From Gemmobacter sp. (lineage in GTDB: Bacteria; Pseudomonadota; Alphaproteobacteria; Rhodobacterales; Rhodobacteraceae), in the NCBI GenBank assembly GCA_003509785.1, contig DOMY01000284.1:4424-25694 (forward strand): 21,271 bases of DNA. The letters are read 5' to 3'. A program made the position numbers and the translations under genes. Shown here piece by piece: positions 7,090-15,385 of this stretch. The notes beneath the pieces were generated by a model. The model made no database searches and was not told where the DNA came from. It saw only the letters and a program-made list of their open reading frames with translations. Position 1 is the stretch's first letter. The number at the start of each line of letters is the position of its first letter.

Positions 7090-8367
7090 ATGAGGTCGCG
7101 CCATCCGAAAGAGCCTCTGGCCGAAGCCCGCCCCGGCTGCGGCCCGCTGATTGCACCCTTGACGGATCAGACCCGCCCGCTGCGCCAGCAGGTCTTCGAA
7201 CGCGTGCGCGCCGCCGGGTTGATTCCCCGGGTGCAGGTCGCCAAAGAGCTGGGGGTCTCCCCCGCCTCTGTCACCACCATCACGCAAGAGCTGATCGAGG
7301 CCGGGCTGGTGGAAGAGGTGCAGGTGCCGCGCGAAGGGGATCAGGGGCGCGGTCGCCCGGCGGTCTCGCTGGGGGTGCGGGCCGGAGCCTATCTTGTGGC
7401 CGGCATGAAGCTATCAGACCGCGAACATACCGCCGTGATCGTCGATTTTGCGGGCAACCTGATTGCGGATGACGTGATCTCGCGCAGTCCGGGCCCGATG
7501 ACGCTGCCCGATCTGCTGACGGCGATGGAAACCCTGCTGGGCCGCGTCTGCGCCAAGGCCGGGGTGCCGCCTTCGGCCCTTGCAGCCATGGGGCTGGGCG
7601 TGCCGGGCTTTGTGGATTGCCAGCAGGGCATGGTCATGTGGTCTTCGGTGCTGATCGAACGCGGTGTGGCGCTGGCACAGGCCGCAACCGCCCGGCTGGG
7701 GCTGACGGTCCATGTCGACAATGATGCCAATCTGGTGACGCTGGCCGAACTGTGGTTCGGCGCCGGGCGTCAGCTTGCGGATTTTGCCGTGGTCACCATC
7801 GAACATGGCGTCGGCATGGGCTGCGTCATCAACCACCGCATCTATCGCGGCGCCAAAGGTCTGGGGATGGAGCTGGGCCATACCAAGGTGCAGCTGGATG
7901 GCGCGCTCTGCCGCTGTGGCCAGCGCGGCTGCCTGGAAGCCTATGTGGCCGATTACGCCCTTGCACGCGAGGCCACGACCGCGCTGAATTCGGTGCATCG
8001 CGAAGGCCAGCCGGTGAATATCCTGCTGGAAAGTCTGTATGACCACGCCAAGGCAGGCAATCCCGCCGCTCGGTCGATCTTTCGCCGCGCCGGGCGCTAT
8101 CTGGCGGTTGGCCTTTCCAATGTTGTCAATCTGTTCGACCCGTCGCTCATCATCCTGTCCGGCGACCGGATGCGCTATGACTACCTTTATGCCGCTGAAA
8201 CCCTGGCAGAGATGGAACATCTTGCCATTTCCACCGGGCGCCCCAAACCGCCGGTGGAGATTCACGCCTGGGGCGATCTGCTCTGGGCGCATGGTGCCGC
8301 AGCACTGGCCCTGTCCGAGGTGACAGAGCGGCTGCTGTCTCCCGCGCGGGAAATCGCCGCACAGTGA
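7090..8367 (+). CDS. xylR: ROK-family transcriptional repressor, XylR-like
   Basis: A 425-residue protein with an N-terminal winged helix-turn-helix (about residues 30-78, RVQVAKELGVSPASVTTITQ) followed by a sugar-kinase-like ROK domain. The ROK features seen are VDNDANLVTLAEL (209-221), MELGH (260-264) and the zinc site CRCGQRGCLE (274-283), with H264, C274, C276 and C281 as likely zinc ligands. Family members bind DNA and release it when the cognate sugar binds the ROK domain. It is divergent from xylF, and the shared 213-base region carries the candidate promoter and operators, so control of the xylF operon and of itself is likely. GGAG at 7077-7080 supports the ATG at 7090. The sugar sensed is inferred to be xylose from its neighbour; the repressor could alternatively respond to another sugar. 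Confidence 0.9.
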   Translation: MRSRHPKEPLAEARPGCGPLIAPLTDQTRPLRQQVFERVRAAGLIPRVQVAKELGVSPASVTTITQELIEAGLVEEVQVPREGDQGRGRPAVSLGVRAGAYLVAGMKLSDREHTAVIVDFAGNLIADDVISRSPGPMTLPDLLTAMETLLGRVCAKAGVPPSALAAMGLGVPGFVDCQQGMVMWSSVLIERGVALAQAATARLGLTVHVDNDANLVTLAELWFGAGRQLADFAVVTIEHGVGMGCVINHRIYRGAKGLGMELGHTKVQLDGALCRCGQRGCLEAYVADYALAREATTALNSVHREGQPVNILLESLYDHAKAGNPAARSIFRRAGRYLAVGLSNVVNLFDPSLIILSGDRMRYDYLYAAETLAEMEHLAISTGRPKPPVEIHAWGDLLWAHGAAALALSEVTERLLSPAREIAAQ

Positions 8368-8408
8368 CGCGCCCGGGCCACGCAAGCCTTTCGCCTGCAC
8401 CCGCAGCA

Positions 8409-8437
8409 TTGTGATTGCGCAGGCAAGCTGCAATAGT
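8409..8437 (+). promoter_or_regulatory. Candidate promoter of tamA-tamB
   Basis: TTGTGA at 8409-8414 (four of six matches to the -35 consensus) is separated by 17 bases from AATAGT at 8432-8437 (four of six to the -10). Transcription would begin near 8444, just ahead of the chosen tamA start at 8465, and would exclude the earlier GTG at 8411. No terminator is visible between the ROK gene and tamA, so read-through is also possible. Confidence 0.35.
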
Positions 8438-8464
8438 CGGGCAGGATGTTTTGGGGGATTTTGC

Positions 8465-10285
8465 GTGCGCTTTCTTCACCTCCTGCCGGGTCACGGACGC
8501 ATTGGTTTGGCCTGCCTTCTGCTTTCGGTTACGGCGGCACCTTCGGGCGCGCTGGACACCGTGGATTTCCGCATTGTCGGCGGGAATGAGGATCTGCGCA
8601 AAAGCCTGCGCGATGCCTCGACCGTGGTGGCCGCAAAGCGCGATGGGCGTCTGGCATCCGAAGATGTGCTGGCGGCGGCCCGCGCCGAATACAGCAGGAT
8701 CGTCAATGCCCTGTATGCGCTAGGTTATTATGCGCCGGTCATCCATGTGCGTGTCGACGGGCGCGAGGCGGCAGACATTCCGCCGATCGAAACCCCCGCC
8801 ACGATCAACCGCGTGGAAATTGCGATCGACACCGGCCCTGCCTTCACCTTCTCTACAGCCAAGGTTGCGCCCCTGACCCGCGAAACAGAACTGCCGGAAG
8901 GCTTTGCCCCCGGCAAACCGGCCGAAAGCGGGCTGGTGCGCGAGGCGGTGCAGGCCGGCGTGGATGGCTGGCGCGACGAAGGCCACGCCAAGGCCGATGT
9001 CGCGGCGCAAAAGGTAGTGGCCGATCACCGCAACACCACCCTTTCCGCCGAAGTGGCGCTGGATCCCGGCCCGCGTCTGCGCTTTGGCACCCTGACGGTC
9101 GAGGGCGAAGACAGGATGCGCGAACGCCGCATCATCAAGATTGCCGGTCTGCCGGAAGGCGAACAGTTCGACCCGGAAGAGTTGCAGCGCGCCGCAGACC
9201 GCCTGCGCCGTTCGGGCGTGTTCAAATCTGCCACGCTCAGCGAAGCAGAAACCATCTCCCCGCCGGACCGGCTGGATATCACCGCGACGGTGGTGGAAGA
9301 ACTGCCGCGCCGCTATTCCATCGGTGCCGAGGTGGCAAGTTTCGAGGGGCTGGATCTGACCGGCTACTGGCTGCACCGCAACCTGTTGGGCGGCGGCGAG
9401 CGGCTGAAGGTCGAGGCAGAGATTGCCAATATCGGCGCGCAAAGCAGCGGCGTGGATTACGGCATCGGCGTCACGCTGGACAGGCCCGCCACGCTGACCC
9501 CCGATACCACGCTCAGCTTCACCAGCGATATCGGCCATCTGGACGAAGAAGATTACAAGGCCGATGTCTTCACCTTCGGGACCAGCTTTACCCATTTCTA
9601 CACCGAAGAAATCACCTTCAAGGTCGGTATCGAATTCACCTTGGCCGAAGTCGAAGATGCCTCGGGCAGCTTCACTTATGAACATATGGCCCTGCCGCTG
9701 GGTGTCACCTGGGACAACCGGGATGACAAGCTGGATGCGCTGAAGGGCTATTACCTGAACACCGAACTGCGGCCCTATCTGGGCTTCGGCACCACAGACA
9801 GCGGCCTGCGGTTGACGGCTGATGGGCGCGGCTATGTCAGCTTTGGCGAAGAACGGCCGGTTACCCTGGCTGGCCGGGCGCAGCTGGGGGCGATGTTCGG
9901 CGGATCCCTTCTGGGCACGCCGCGCGATTATCTGTTCTATTCGGGCGGCGGTGGCACAGTGCGCGGCCAGCCCTATCAATCGCTGGGCGTTCCGGTGGAG
10001 CGGGGCTTCTACACCGAAGAACTGGGTGGCATGGCCTTCGCCGCGCTTTCGGGCGAAGTGCGGGCACGCTTCACCGAAACCATCGGCGCGGTGGCCTTCA
10101 TCGACGCAGGTTATGTAGCCGCCACCGATTTCGGTGATACCACCGGCGACTGGCACGCGGGTGCAGGCATCGGCCTGCGCTATGACACCGGCTTTGGCCC
10201 CATCCGGTTTGACGTTGCAGCCCCCGTCGCCGGTGACACCGGCGAAGGTGTGCAGATTTATATCGGTATCGGACAGGCATTCTGA
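8465..10285 (+). CDS. tamA: Translocation and assembly module outer-membrane protein TamA
   Basis: A 606-residue BamA/Omp85-superfamily protein. A signal peptide (MRFLHLLPGHGRIGLACLLL..., cleavage near PSGA) leads into periplasmic POTRA repeats over roughly the first 280 residues, one being LRFGTLTVEGEDRMRERRI. The C-terminal half is a beta-barrel with alternating hydrophobic strands. The loop motif GGTVRGQPYQSLG corresponds to the conserved VRG motif in loop 6 of Omp85 proteins, and the last residue is Phe (GIGQAF), the usual beta-signal. TamA works with TamB in inserting certain proteins, or moving lipids, at the outer membrane. GTG at 8465 is chosen over the in-frame GTG at 8411 because GGGGGA lies seven bases upstream and because it gives a clean signal peptide. 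Its stop shares one base with the tamB start. Confidence 0.92.
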   Translation: MRFLHLLPGHGRIGLACLLLSVTAAPSGALDTVDFRIVGGNEDLRKSLRDASTVVAAKRDGRLASEDVLAAARAEYSRIVNALYALGYYAPVIHVRVDGREAADIPPIETPATINRVEIAIDTGPAFTFSTAKVAPLTRETELPEGFAPGKPAESGLVREAVQAGVDGWRDEGHAKADVAAQKVVADHRNTTLSAEVALDPGPRLRFGTLTVEGEDRMRERRIIKIAGLPEGEQFDPEELQRAADRLRRSGVFKSATLSEAETISPPDRLDITATVVEELPRRYSIGAEVASFEGLDLTGYWLHRNLLGGGERLKVEAEIANIGAQSSGVDYGIGVTLDRPATLTPDTTLSFTSDIGHLDEEDYKADVFTFGTSFTHFYTEEITFKVGIEFTLAEVEDASGSFTYEHMALPLGVTWDNRDDKLDALKGYYLNTELRPYLGFGTTDSGLRLTADGRGYVSFGEERPVTLAGRAQLGAMFGGSLLGTPRDYLFYSGGGGTVRGQPYQSLGVPVERGFYTEELGGMAFAALSGEVRARFTETIGAVAFIDAGYVAATDFGDTTGDWHAGAGIGLRYDTGFGPIRFDVAAPVAGDTGEGVQIYIGIGQAF

Positions 10286-13200
10286 TGATGAAACGCAGCC
10301 TTCTTGCCCTTCCGCTTTGCCTGCTGCCACTGACGGCCGCCGCACAGGAGGATGACCGCAGCTATCTGTCCGACCTGCTGGAGGGGTATCTTTCCGGCGG
10401 CGGCAGCACGGTCAGCATCCGGGGGTTCGAAGGTGCCCTGTCCTCCCGCGCAACCATCCGCCAGATCAGCATCGCGGATGACCAAGGCATCTGGCTGACG
10501 CTCAACAACATCGTCCTGGACTGGAGCCGCAGCGCATTGCTGCGCGGCGAAGTATCGGTGAACGAACTTTCGGCCGAAGAAATCATCCTGGCCCGCGCGC
10601 CCATCAGCAGCACGGATGCAAGCCTGCCGCCACCCGAGGCCAGCGGTTTTTCTCTGCCGGATCTGCCGGTTTCGGTGGATATCGGAAAAATTGCCGCCGC
10701 CCGGCTGGAACTGGGCGAAACCCTTCTGGGCCAGCCCTTCGAAGGGCGGCTGGAGGCCAATCTGACGCTTTCGGGGGGCGAAGGCGCCACCAAACTGACG
10801 CTGCTGCGCACCGATTCCGGCCCGGCCGCACAGATCGCGCTGACCGCCTCCTATGGCAATGAAAGCGGTGTTCTGGCGATCGACCTTGATGCCCGCGAGG
10901 CCGCGGGCGGCATCGTCACCACATTGGCAGGCCTGCCCGGCGCACCGCCGGTTGAACTGACCGTCAAAGGCCAGGGCCCGCTGACGGATTACACCGCACA
11001 GATCCGCCTTGCATCAGAAGGCCGGGAACGGCTGGCAGGCGAGGTTGAAGTGCGGGCAGGCGAGGCCGGGCAAACCGCCTTCCGCGCCGATCTGTCGGGC
11101 GATATGGCGCCGCTGTTCCTGCCCGACTATGCAACTTTCTTTGGCAATGACCTGCGGCTGGCCGCCAACGGCCAGCGTGCCGCCGACGGTCGGCTGGTGC
11201 TGGACACATTCGATTTCCGCACCCGCGCCATGACACTGGCGGGGTCGCTGGTGCTGGCGGCCGATGGCCTGCCGGAACGCTTTGCGCTGACAGGCCAGAT
11301 CGGCCTTGATGGCGCGCCTGTGCTGCTGCCGCTGACCACAGATCAGCGTACCGAAATCACCGAGGCCGACCTGACGCTCGCCTTCGATGCAACGCAGGGC
11401 GATGGCTGGACGGCAGACGTCGCGCTGACCGGGCTGGACCGGGATGATGTAAAGCTGCAATCCGCCACGATCACCGGCACCGGGCATATCCGGCGGCCGA
11501 CAGCGGCCAATCCCGGCGCCAGCTTTGATGGCGCGTTCGACATCGCGGCCACTGGGCTTGCGCTGGCCGATCCGGCGCTTGCATCCGCAGTGGGCGATCA
11601 GATCGCGGCCCGGCTGCAACTGCTGTGGCAGGAAGGGACGGATAGTTTTGAACTGCCGCTGCTACAACTGACCGGGGCGGACTATGGTTTTGATGGCGCG
11701 CTGTCACTGCAGGGCTTGGAAACCGCACTGACCGTCAAGGGCAAGGGCACCGCCCGCGCCGATGACCTTTCACGCTTCGCAGCCCTGGCCGGGCAGCCCC
11801 TGCAAGGCCGCGCCGAGGCGCAGCTGGCCGGGGAAGCCGCGCTTCTGGCAGGGTCTTTCGATGTTGAAGGCACTGTGCAGGGCACGGATCTGAAAACCGG
11901 CATTGCCGAGGCTGACAATCTGCTGGCCGGGCGCAGCACCATGGATCTGTCGATCCGGCGCGATGAAACCGGCACCCTTCTGCGCCGCTTCAATCTCGCC
12001 GCAGGCACCCTGACAGCCGAAGCGAAAGGCACCCTGGCTAGCACCGGCAGCGACATTGCCGCCCAGATTGATTTCCGTGATCTTTCGGTTCTGGGCGCGG
12101 CATATGGTGGCCAACTGAATGGTATTGCACAGTTTTCCGGCACACCGGAACAGGGCAGCATCACGCTGGACACGACAGGCGAAGGCCTGACCATCGGTGT
12201 GGCCGAGGCGGATGCGCTGCTGAAAGGCACCTCGAAAATCACGGCCGAAGCAGAGATTGCGGGGCAAACCGTCAATCTTCAAAGCCTCAAGATCAATGCA
12301 GCCACACTGGATCTTTCAGCCCAGGGGCGGATCGCCGCCGAGGGCAATGATCTCAGCGCCGATCTGAACTTCCGCGATCTGTCTGTGCTGGGCGGCGGTT
12401 ATCGCGGGGCATTGGCAGCACAGGCGCGCTTTACCGGAACCCCGGAAAGCGGAAGCCTGACCGCCACCGCCACGGGCCGCAGTCTGGCCATCGGCCAACC
12501 CGAGGCTGATCGGCTGCTGGCGGGTGAAACCCGGCTGACCGCCGATCTGGCGCTGGCAGGCAAGCGGATACAGATCCGCAACGTCACACTCGCCAACCCG
12601 CAGCTGAACGCCAATGCCAAAGGTCAGGTCGAGGGAGAGAACCGCAGGATCGAACTGCAGGCCGCGCTGGCCAATCTGGGGGTTCTGCTGCCTGAATTTC
12701 CGGGTCGGCTGACCGTTGCAGGCAGCGCCACCCAGGATGCGCAGGGCTATCAGCTGGATCTGCGCGGGCAAGGGCCGGGCCGTATCGACGCCAGCGTGAA
12801 GGGCCGTGTGGCAAGCAACTTCGGCACCGCCAATCTGTCTATCACTGGGTCAGCGCAGGCCGGTCTGGCCAATGTGTTCATTGCGCCGCGTTCGGTTTCT
12901 GGCGGGCTGCGCTTCGATCTGCGGCTGAACGGGCCACTGCAGGTTTCCGCCCTGTCGGGCCGGATCAGCTTTGCCGATGGCCGGATCAGTGACCCTGATC
13001 TGCCGGTGGCGCTGGAAGGCATTGCGCTGACGGCGAACCTGGCCAGAGGCCGCGCCTCTGTCGAGGGTTCGACGCATCTGAGCAGCGGCGGGCAGGTCAC
13101 CGCCAACGGCACCATCGGGATGACGGCACCCTATAACGCCGATCTGCAACTGCAACTGCGCCAGGCTGTGATCCGCGATCCGCGCCTGTATGAAACCCGG

Positions 13201-14124
13201 CTGAATGGCAGGGTAACGGTGCAGGGTGGCTTGTTGGGCGGTGCGCGAATCGGCGGCGATATCACCCTGGCCGAAACTGAACTGCGGGTGCCCGATACCG
13301 GCATCGGCGCGGCAGCCGGGCTGGATGATCTGCGCCACTTGTCCGAACCCGGGGATGTGCTGGAAACCCGGCGCCGCGCGGGGCTGATAGCCGATGATTC
13401 CGCCGCCGGTGACGGGTCTTCCGGGCCATCCTATCCGCTGGATCTGCGGATTTCCGCACCACAACGCGTGTTCATCCGCGGCCGCGGTCTGGATGCCGAG
13501 GTCGGGGGCGAATTGCGCCTGCAGGGCACCACGGACAATGTCGTGCCCTCGGGCGCCTTCAATCTGGTGCGCGGGCGTCTGGATATTCTGGGCAAGCGGC
13601 TGACCCTGTCGCAGGCCCTGCTGCAGATGGAGGGCGATTTTGACCCTTACCTCAGCATCCTGGCCTCCAACGAATCCGATGGCATCACAGCTTCGGTGCA
13701 GATCGAAGGGCGCGCGACAGAACCGACGGTCAGCTTCGTCTCTTCGCCTGAACTCCCTGAAGAAGAGGTTCTGGCCCGCCTGCTGTTCGGCCGCGATCTA
13801 ACCTCGCTTTCCGCCTTTCAGGCGGCACAGCTGGCCAGCGCCGTGGCAACTCTGGCCGGCAAGGGCGGCGATGGCATCATGAGCAAGCTGCGCAAGGGAT
13901 TCGGTCTGGATGATTTCGACATCAGCACCGATGCCGAAGGCGACACCAGTGTGAAAGCCGGCAAGTATATCTCGCAGAACACCTATACCGAGGTCGAGGT
14001 GGATCAGAACGGCCAGGCCGCCATCAGCCTGAACCTTGATCTGACCGAATCCATCACCGTGCGCGGCTCTGCCGGGGCGGATGGGGAAACCAGTATCGGT
14101 ATCTTCAAGGAAAAGGATTACTGA
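10285..14124 (+). CDS. tamB: Translocation and assembly module protein TamB
   Basis: A 1279-residue protein, close to the usual TamB length (E. coli 1259). It begins with a hydrophobic segment, MMKRSLLALPLCLLPLTAAA, followed by QEDDRSYLSDLLEGYLSG, and then a very long region of short beta-strand repeats expected to form the periplasm-spanning groove of the AsmA/TamB/VPS13-like family. The C-terminal TamB (DUF490) domain covers roughly residues 1070-1279, with GAFNLVRGRLDILGKRLTL and LPEEEVLARLLFGRDLTSLS being typical. The ATG overlaps the tamA stop (TGATG), so the two are co-transcribed and probably coupled; an ATG one codon later is equally possible. The N-terminus looks more like a cleavable signal peptide than the anchor seen in E. 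coli. Residues 542-838 contain three 99-residue repeats. Confidence 0.93.
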   Translation: MMKRSLLALPLCLLPLTAAAQEDDRSYLSDLLEGYLSGGGSTVSIRGFEGALSSRATIRQISIADDQGIWLTLNNIVLDWSRSALLRGEVSVNELSAEEIILARAPISSTDASLPPPEASGFSLPDLPVSVDIGKIAAARLELGETLLGQPFEGRLEANLTLSGGEGATKLTLLRTDSGPAAQIALTASYGNESGVLAIDLDAREAAGGIVTTLAGLPGAPPVELTVKGQGPLTDYTAQIRLASEGRERLAGEVEVRAGEAGQTAFRADLSGDMAPLFLPDYATFFGNDLRLAANGQRAADGRLVLDTFDFRTRAMTLAGSLVLAADGLPERFALTGQIGLDGAPVLLPLTTDQRTEITEADLTLAFDATQGDGWTADVALTGLDRDDVKLQSATITGTGHIRRPTAANPGASFDGAFDIAATGLALADPALASAVGDQIAARLQLLWQEGTDSFELPLLQLTGADYGFDGALSLQGLETALTVKGKGTARADDLSRFAALAGQPLQGRAEAQLAGEAALLAGSFDVEGTVQGTDLKTGIAEADNLLAGRSTMDLSIRRDETGTLLRRFNLAAGTLTAEAKGTLASTGSDIAAQIDFRDLSVLGAAYGGQLNGIAQFSGTPEQGSITLDTTGEGLTIGVAEADALLKGTSKITAEAEIAGQTVNLQSLKINAATLDLSAQGRIAAEGNDLSADLNFRDLSVLGGGYRGALAAQARFTGTPESGSLTATATGRSLAIGQPEADRLLAGETRLTADLALAGKRIQIRNVTLANPQLNANAKGQVEGENRRIELQAALANLGVLLPEFPGRLTVAGSATQDAQGYQLDLRGQGPGRIDASVKGRVASNFGTANLSITGSAQAGLANVFIAPRSVSGGLRFDLRLNGPLQVSALSGRISFADGRISDPDLPVALEGIALTANLARGRASVEGSTHLSSGGQVTANGTIGMTAPYNADLQLQLRQAVIRDPRLYETRLNGRVTVQGGLLGGARIGGDITLAETELRVPDTGIGAAAGLDDLRHLSEPGDVLETRRRAGLIADDSAAGDGSSGPSYPLDLRISAPQRVFIRGRGLDAEVGGELRLQGTTDNVVPSGAFNLVRGRLDILGKRLTLSQALLQMEGDFDPYLSILASNESDGITASVQIEGRATEPTVSFVSSPELPEEEVLARLLFGRDLTSLSAFQAAQLASAVATLAGKGGDGIMSKLRKGFGLDDFDISTDAEGDTSVKAGKYISQNTYTEVEVDQNGQAAISLNLDLTESITVRGSAGADGETSIGIFKEKDY
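11908..12798 (+). repeat. Three in-frame 297-bp tandem repeats inside tamB
   Basis: The motif EADxLLxG recurs at residues 542, 641 and 740, exactly 99 residues (297 bases) apart. Units 1 and 2 also share FRDLSVLG, GTPExGS and GxxLxIG at matching positions; by hand count about 42 of 99 residues are identical. Unit 3 keeps the start and spacing but has drifted in its second half. DNA identity is lower than expected for a recent copy, so the duplication is old. Confidence 0.8.
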
Positions 14125-14984
14125 GCCGGGGCGCTGCCCGGCTCTTCCACCGGCAGATCGGCATCCAGCTTCACGGCATCTTCAGCATCGACCGCAGCGC
14201 CGAGCAGCACCGCATAGGCGCTGAAGTACAGCCACATCAGCAGGATGACCACGGCGCCGATGGATCCGTAGACCTGATTGTAATTGTTGAAGTTCTGCAG
14301 ATAGATCACAAACCCGCGCGACACCAGCAGCCACAGGATCAGCGCCACGACCAGGCCACGGGTAAACAGTTTCGGCTGATGGTGATCCGGCCGGTTGGGG
14401 CCAAAGCGATAGGTGATCGCCAGCCCGACCGTCAGCAGCCCCAGAGACAGCAGCGTATTCGCCACCTCCAGCGCCAGCGCGGCAAAGGTGCCAAGCGGCA
14501 GAAAGGCGAGGATCAGCGGCACGATGATACCTGCCAGCAAAGCCGCAAGCGCAATGGTTATCAGAACAAGCGTCAGCACCAGCGCCAGCAGGATATGCCG
14601 CATGTTGCCGCGTTCAGGGCGGTGATGCACCGCATTCAGGCCTGAAATCATGCCAGCCACACCCGCACGCGCAGACCAGAAAGCCACCGCGATAGAGATC
14701 AGCGTTGCCAGCTGCAGATCGCTGCTATTGGCCCGCAGCAAGGCCTCTACCTGGCCTGTCAGCAGGGAAAAGGCGTCGCGCGGCAGAAAATCGGCAAGGA
14801 TCAGCATCTCTTGCCGGATGATCGCCGGATCAGCCCAATAGCTCCACAAGGCGATGACAGTGGCAATGGCAGGGAAAATCGCCAGAAAACCGAAAAAGGC
14901 GACACCAGCGGCGATCATGCCCAGATTGGCCTTGGCGGCACGGGTCAGAATACGTTGGACACGGTTCTTGACTTTACGCAGCAT
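14118..14984 (-). CDS. YihY/BrkB-family inner-membrane protein
   Basis: A 288-residue polytopic membrane protein with about six hydrophobic segments. Family hallmarks seen are the N-terminal ANLGMIAAGVAFFGFLAIFPAI, the central WSARAGVAGMISGLNAVHHR and the C-terminal NNYNQVYGSIGAVVILLMWLYFSAYAVLLGA. The family was once named RNase BN in error; its function is not settled, and a transport or envelope role is usually assumed. The C-terminus is a short acidic tail. The gene converges on tamB and its TAA (14120-14118) lies inside the last tamB codons, a 7-base overlap. It starts 33 bases after the terminator of the small exported protein gene upstream. No clear ribosome binding site is seen before the ATG at 14984. 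Confidence 0.9.
   Translation of the reverse strand: MLRKVKNRVQRILTRAAKANLGMIAAGVAFFGFLAIFPAIATVIALWSYWADPAIIRQEMLILADFLPRDAFSLLTGQVEALLRANSSDLQLATLISIAVAFWSARAGVAGMISGLNAVHHRPERGNMRHILLALVLTLVLITIALAALLAGIIVPLILAFLPLGTFAALALEVANTLLSLGLLTVGLAITYRFGPNRPDHHQPKLFTRGLVVALILWLLVSRGFVIYLQNFNNYNQVYGSIGAVVILLMWLYFSAYAVLLGAAVDAEDAVKLDADLPVEEPGSAPAQ
14124..14143. terminator. Stem-loop at the tamB / yihY convergent junction, possible terminator
   Basis: AGCCGGG (14124-14130) and CCCGGCT (14137-14143) pair across a six-base loop immediately after the tamB stop. On the plus strand it is followed by CTTCC, a weak pyrimidine tract. On the minus strand it lies inside the last codons of the yihY-like gene. 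It could stop tamB transcription, but the tail is poor. Confidence 0.4.
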
Positions 14985-15017
14985 CAGATAGCGTCAGGCC
15001 CCGGATGGCGGAAATAG

Positions 15018-15044
15018 AAAGGGCCCGCTGTTCGCGGGCCCTTT
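15018..15044 (-). terminator. Intrinsic terminator of the exopolysaccharide operon
   Basis: A perfect 11-bp stem (AAAGGGCCCGC at 15018-15028 with its complement at 15034-15044) closes a five-base loop. On the minus strand the stem ends in CCCTTT and continues CTATTT, a usable T-rich tail. It lies 37 bases after the stop of the small exported protein gene. Confidence 0.85.
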
Positions 15045-15080
15045 GGCGGACGCATCGGACAAGCCGAACGTCCTGATCTT

Positions 15081-15305
15081 TCAGTGGCTGCCTTCGCCGC
15101 TGTCCGAAGCAACGATAGCGATGGTGGCCAGAGCCAGAGCAGCCGGGATGGCCGCACCAGCGAGACCGCCGCCGAAGGACGAGGTCGGGCCGACAACGAC
15201 CGGAACTTCCGGTTCGGTTTCGATCACAACCGGGCCGCCAGCGAAAGCGGTGGAAGCCGAAACCAGCATGGCGCCGGCAGCGAGAAGAGCGGAAAACTTG
15301 GTCAT
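15081..15305 (-). CDS. Small exported protein with hydrophobic C-terminus, YjbE-like in position
   Basis: A 74-residue protein. Residues 1-22 form a signal peptide (MTKFSALLAAGAMLVSASTAFA, cleavage after AFA). The mature part starts GGPVVIETEPEVPVVV, then has a Gly/Ser stretch (SSFGGG), a hydrophobic run LAGAAIPAALALATIAIV and a short polar end ASDSGEGSH. The ATG at 15305 is preferred over one at 15350 because it starts the signal peptide and has GGAG eight bases upstream. I do not recognise a named family with certainty. Size, export signal and place at the end of a yjbH-yjbF-like operon resemble YjbE and GfcA of E. coli, and similar small proteins are frequent in Rhodobacterales. The hydrophobic run could insert in the inner membrane or drive self-association. 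It is followed by a strong terminator. Confidence 0.75.
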   Translation of the reverse strand: MTKFSALLAAGAMLVSASTAFAGGPVVIETEPEVPVVVGPTSSFGGGLAGAAIPAALALATIAIVASDSGEGSH

Positions 15306-15353
15306 GTTTAATCTCCGTCGGGTGGATTTCATCAGTCTTTTCACTAACACACT

Positions 15354-15373
15354 CGCCCTTCACGAGAAAGGCG
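15354..15373 (-). promoter_or_regulatory. Stem-loop between the YjbF-like and small exported protein genes
   Basis: On the minus strand CGCCTTTC, loop TCGT and GAAGGGCG form an 8-bp stem with one G-U pair, beginning 12 bases after the yjbF-like stop. No T tract follows, so it may be a processing or stability element separating the last gene from the rest of the operon. The 80-base gap has no convincing promoter that I can see. Confidence 0.4.
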
Positions 15374-15385
15374 GAACTCTTCAAA

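Noticed and set aside
8720..10345. A 541-codon minus-strand open frame opposite tamA
   Set aside because: It spans the tamA-tamB junction in antisense, has no domain or export signal, and is explained by codon bias in tamA.
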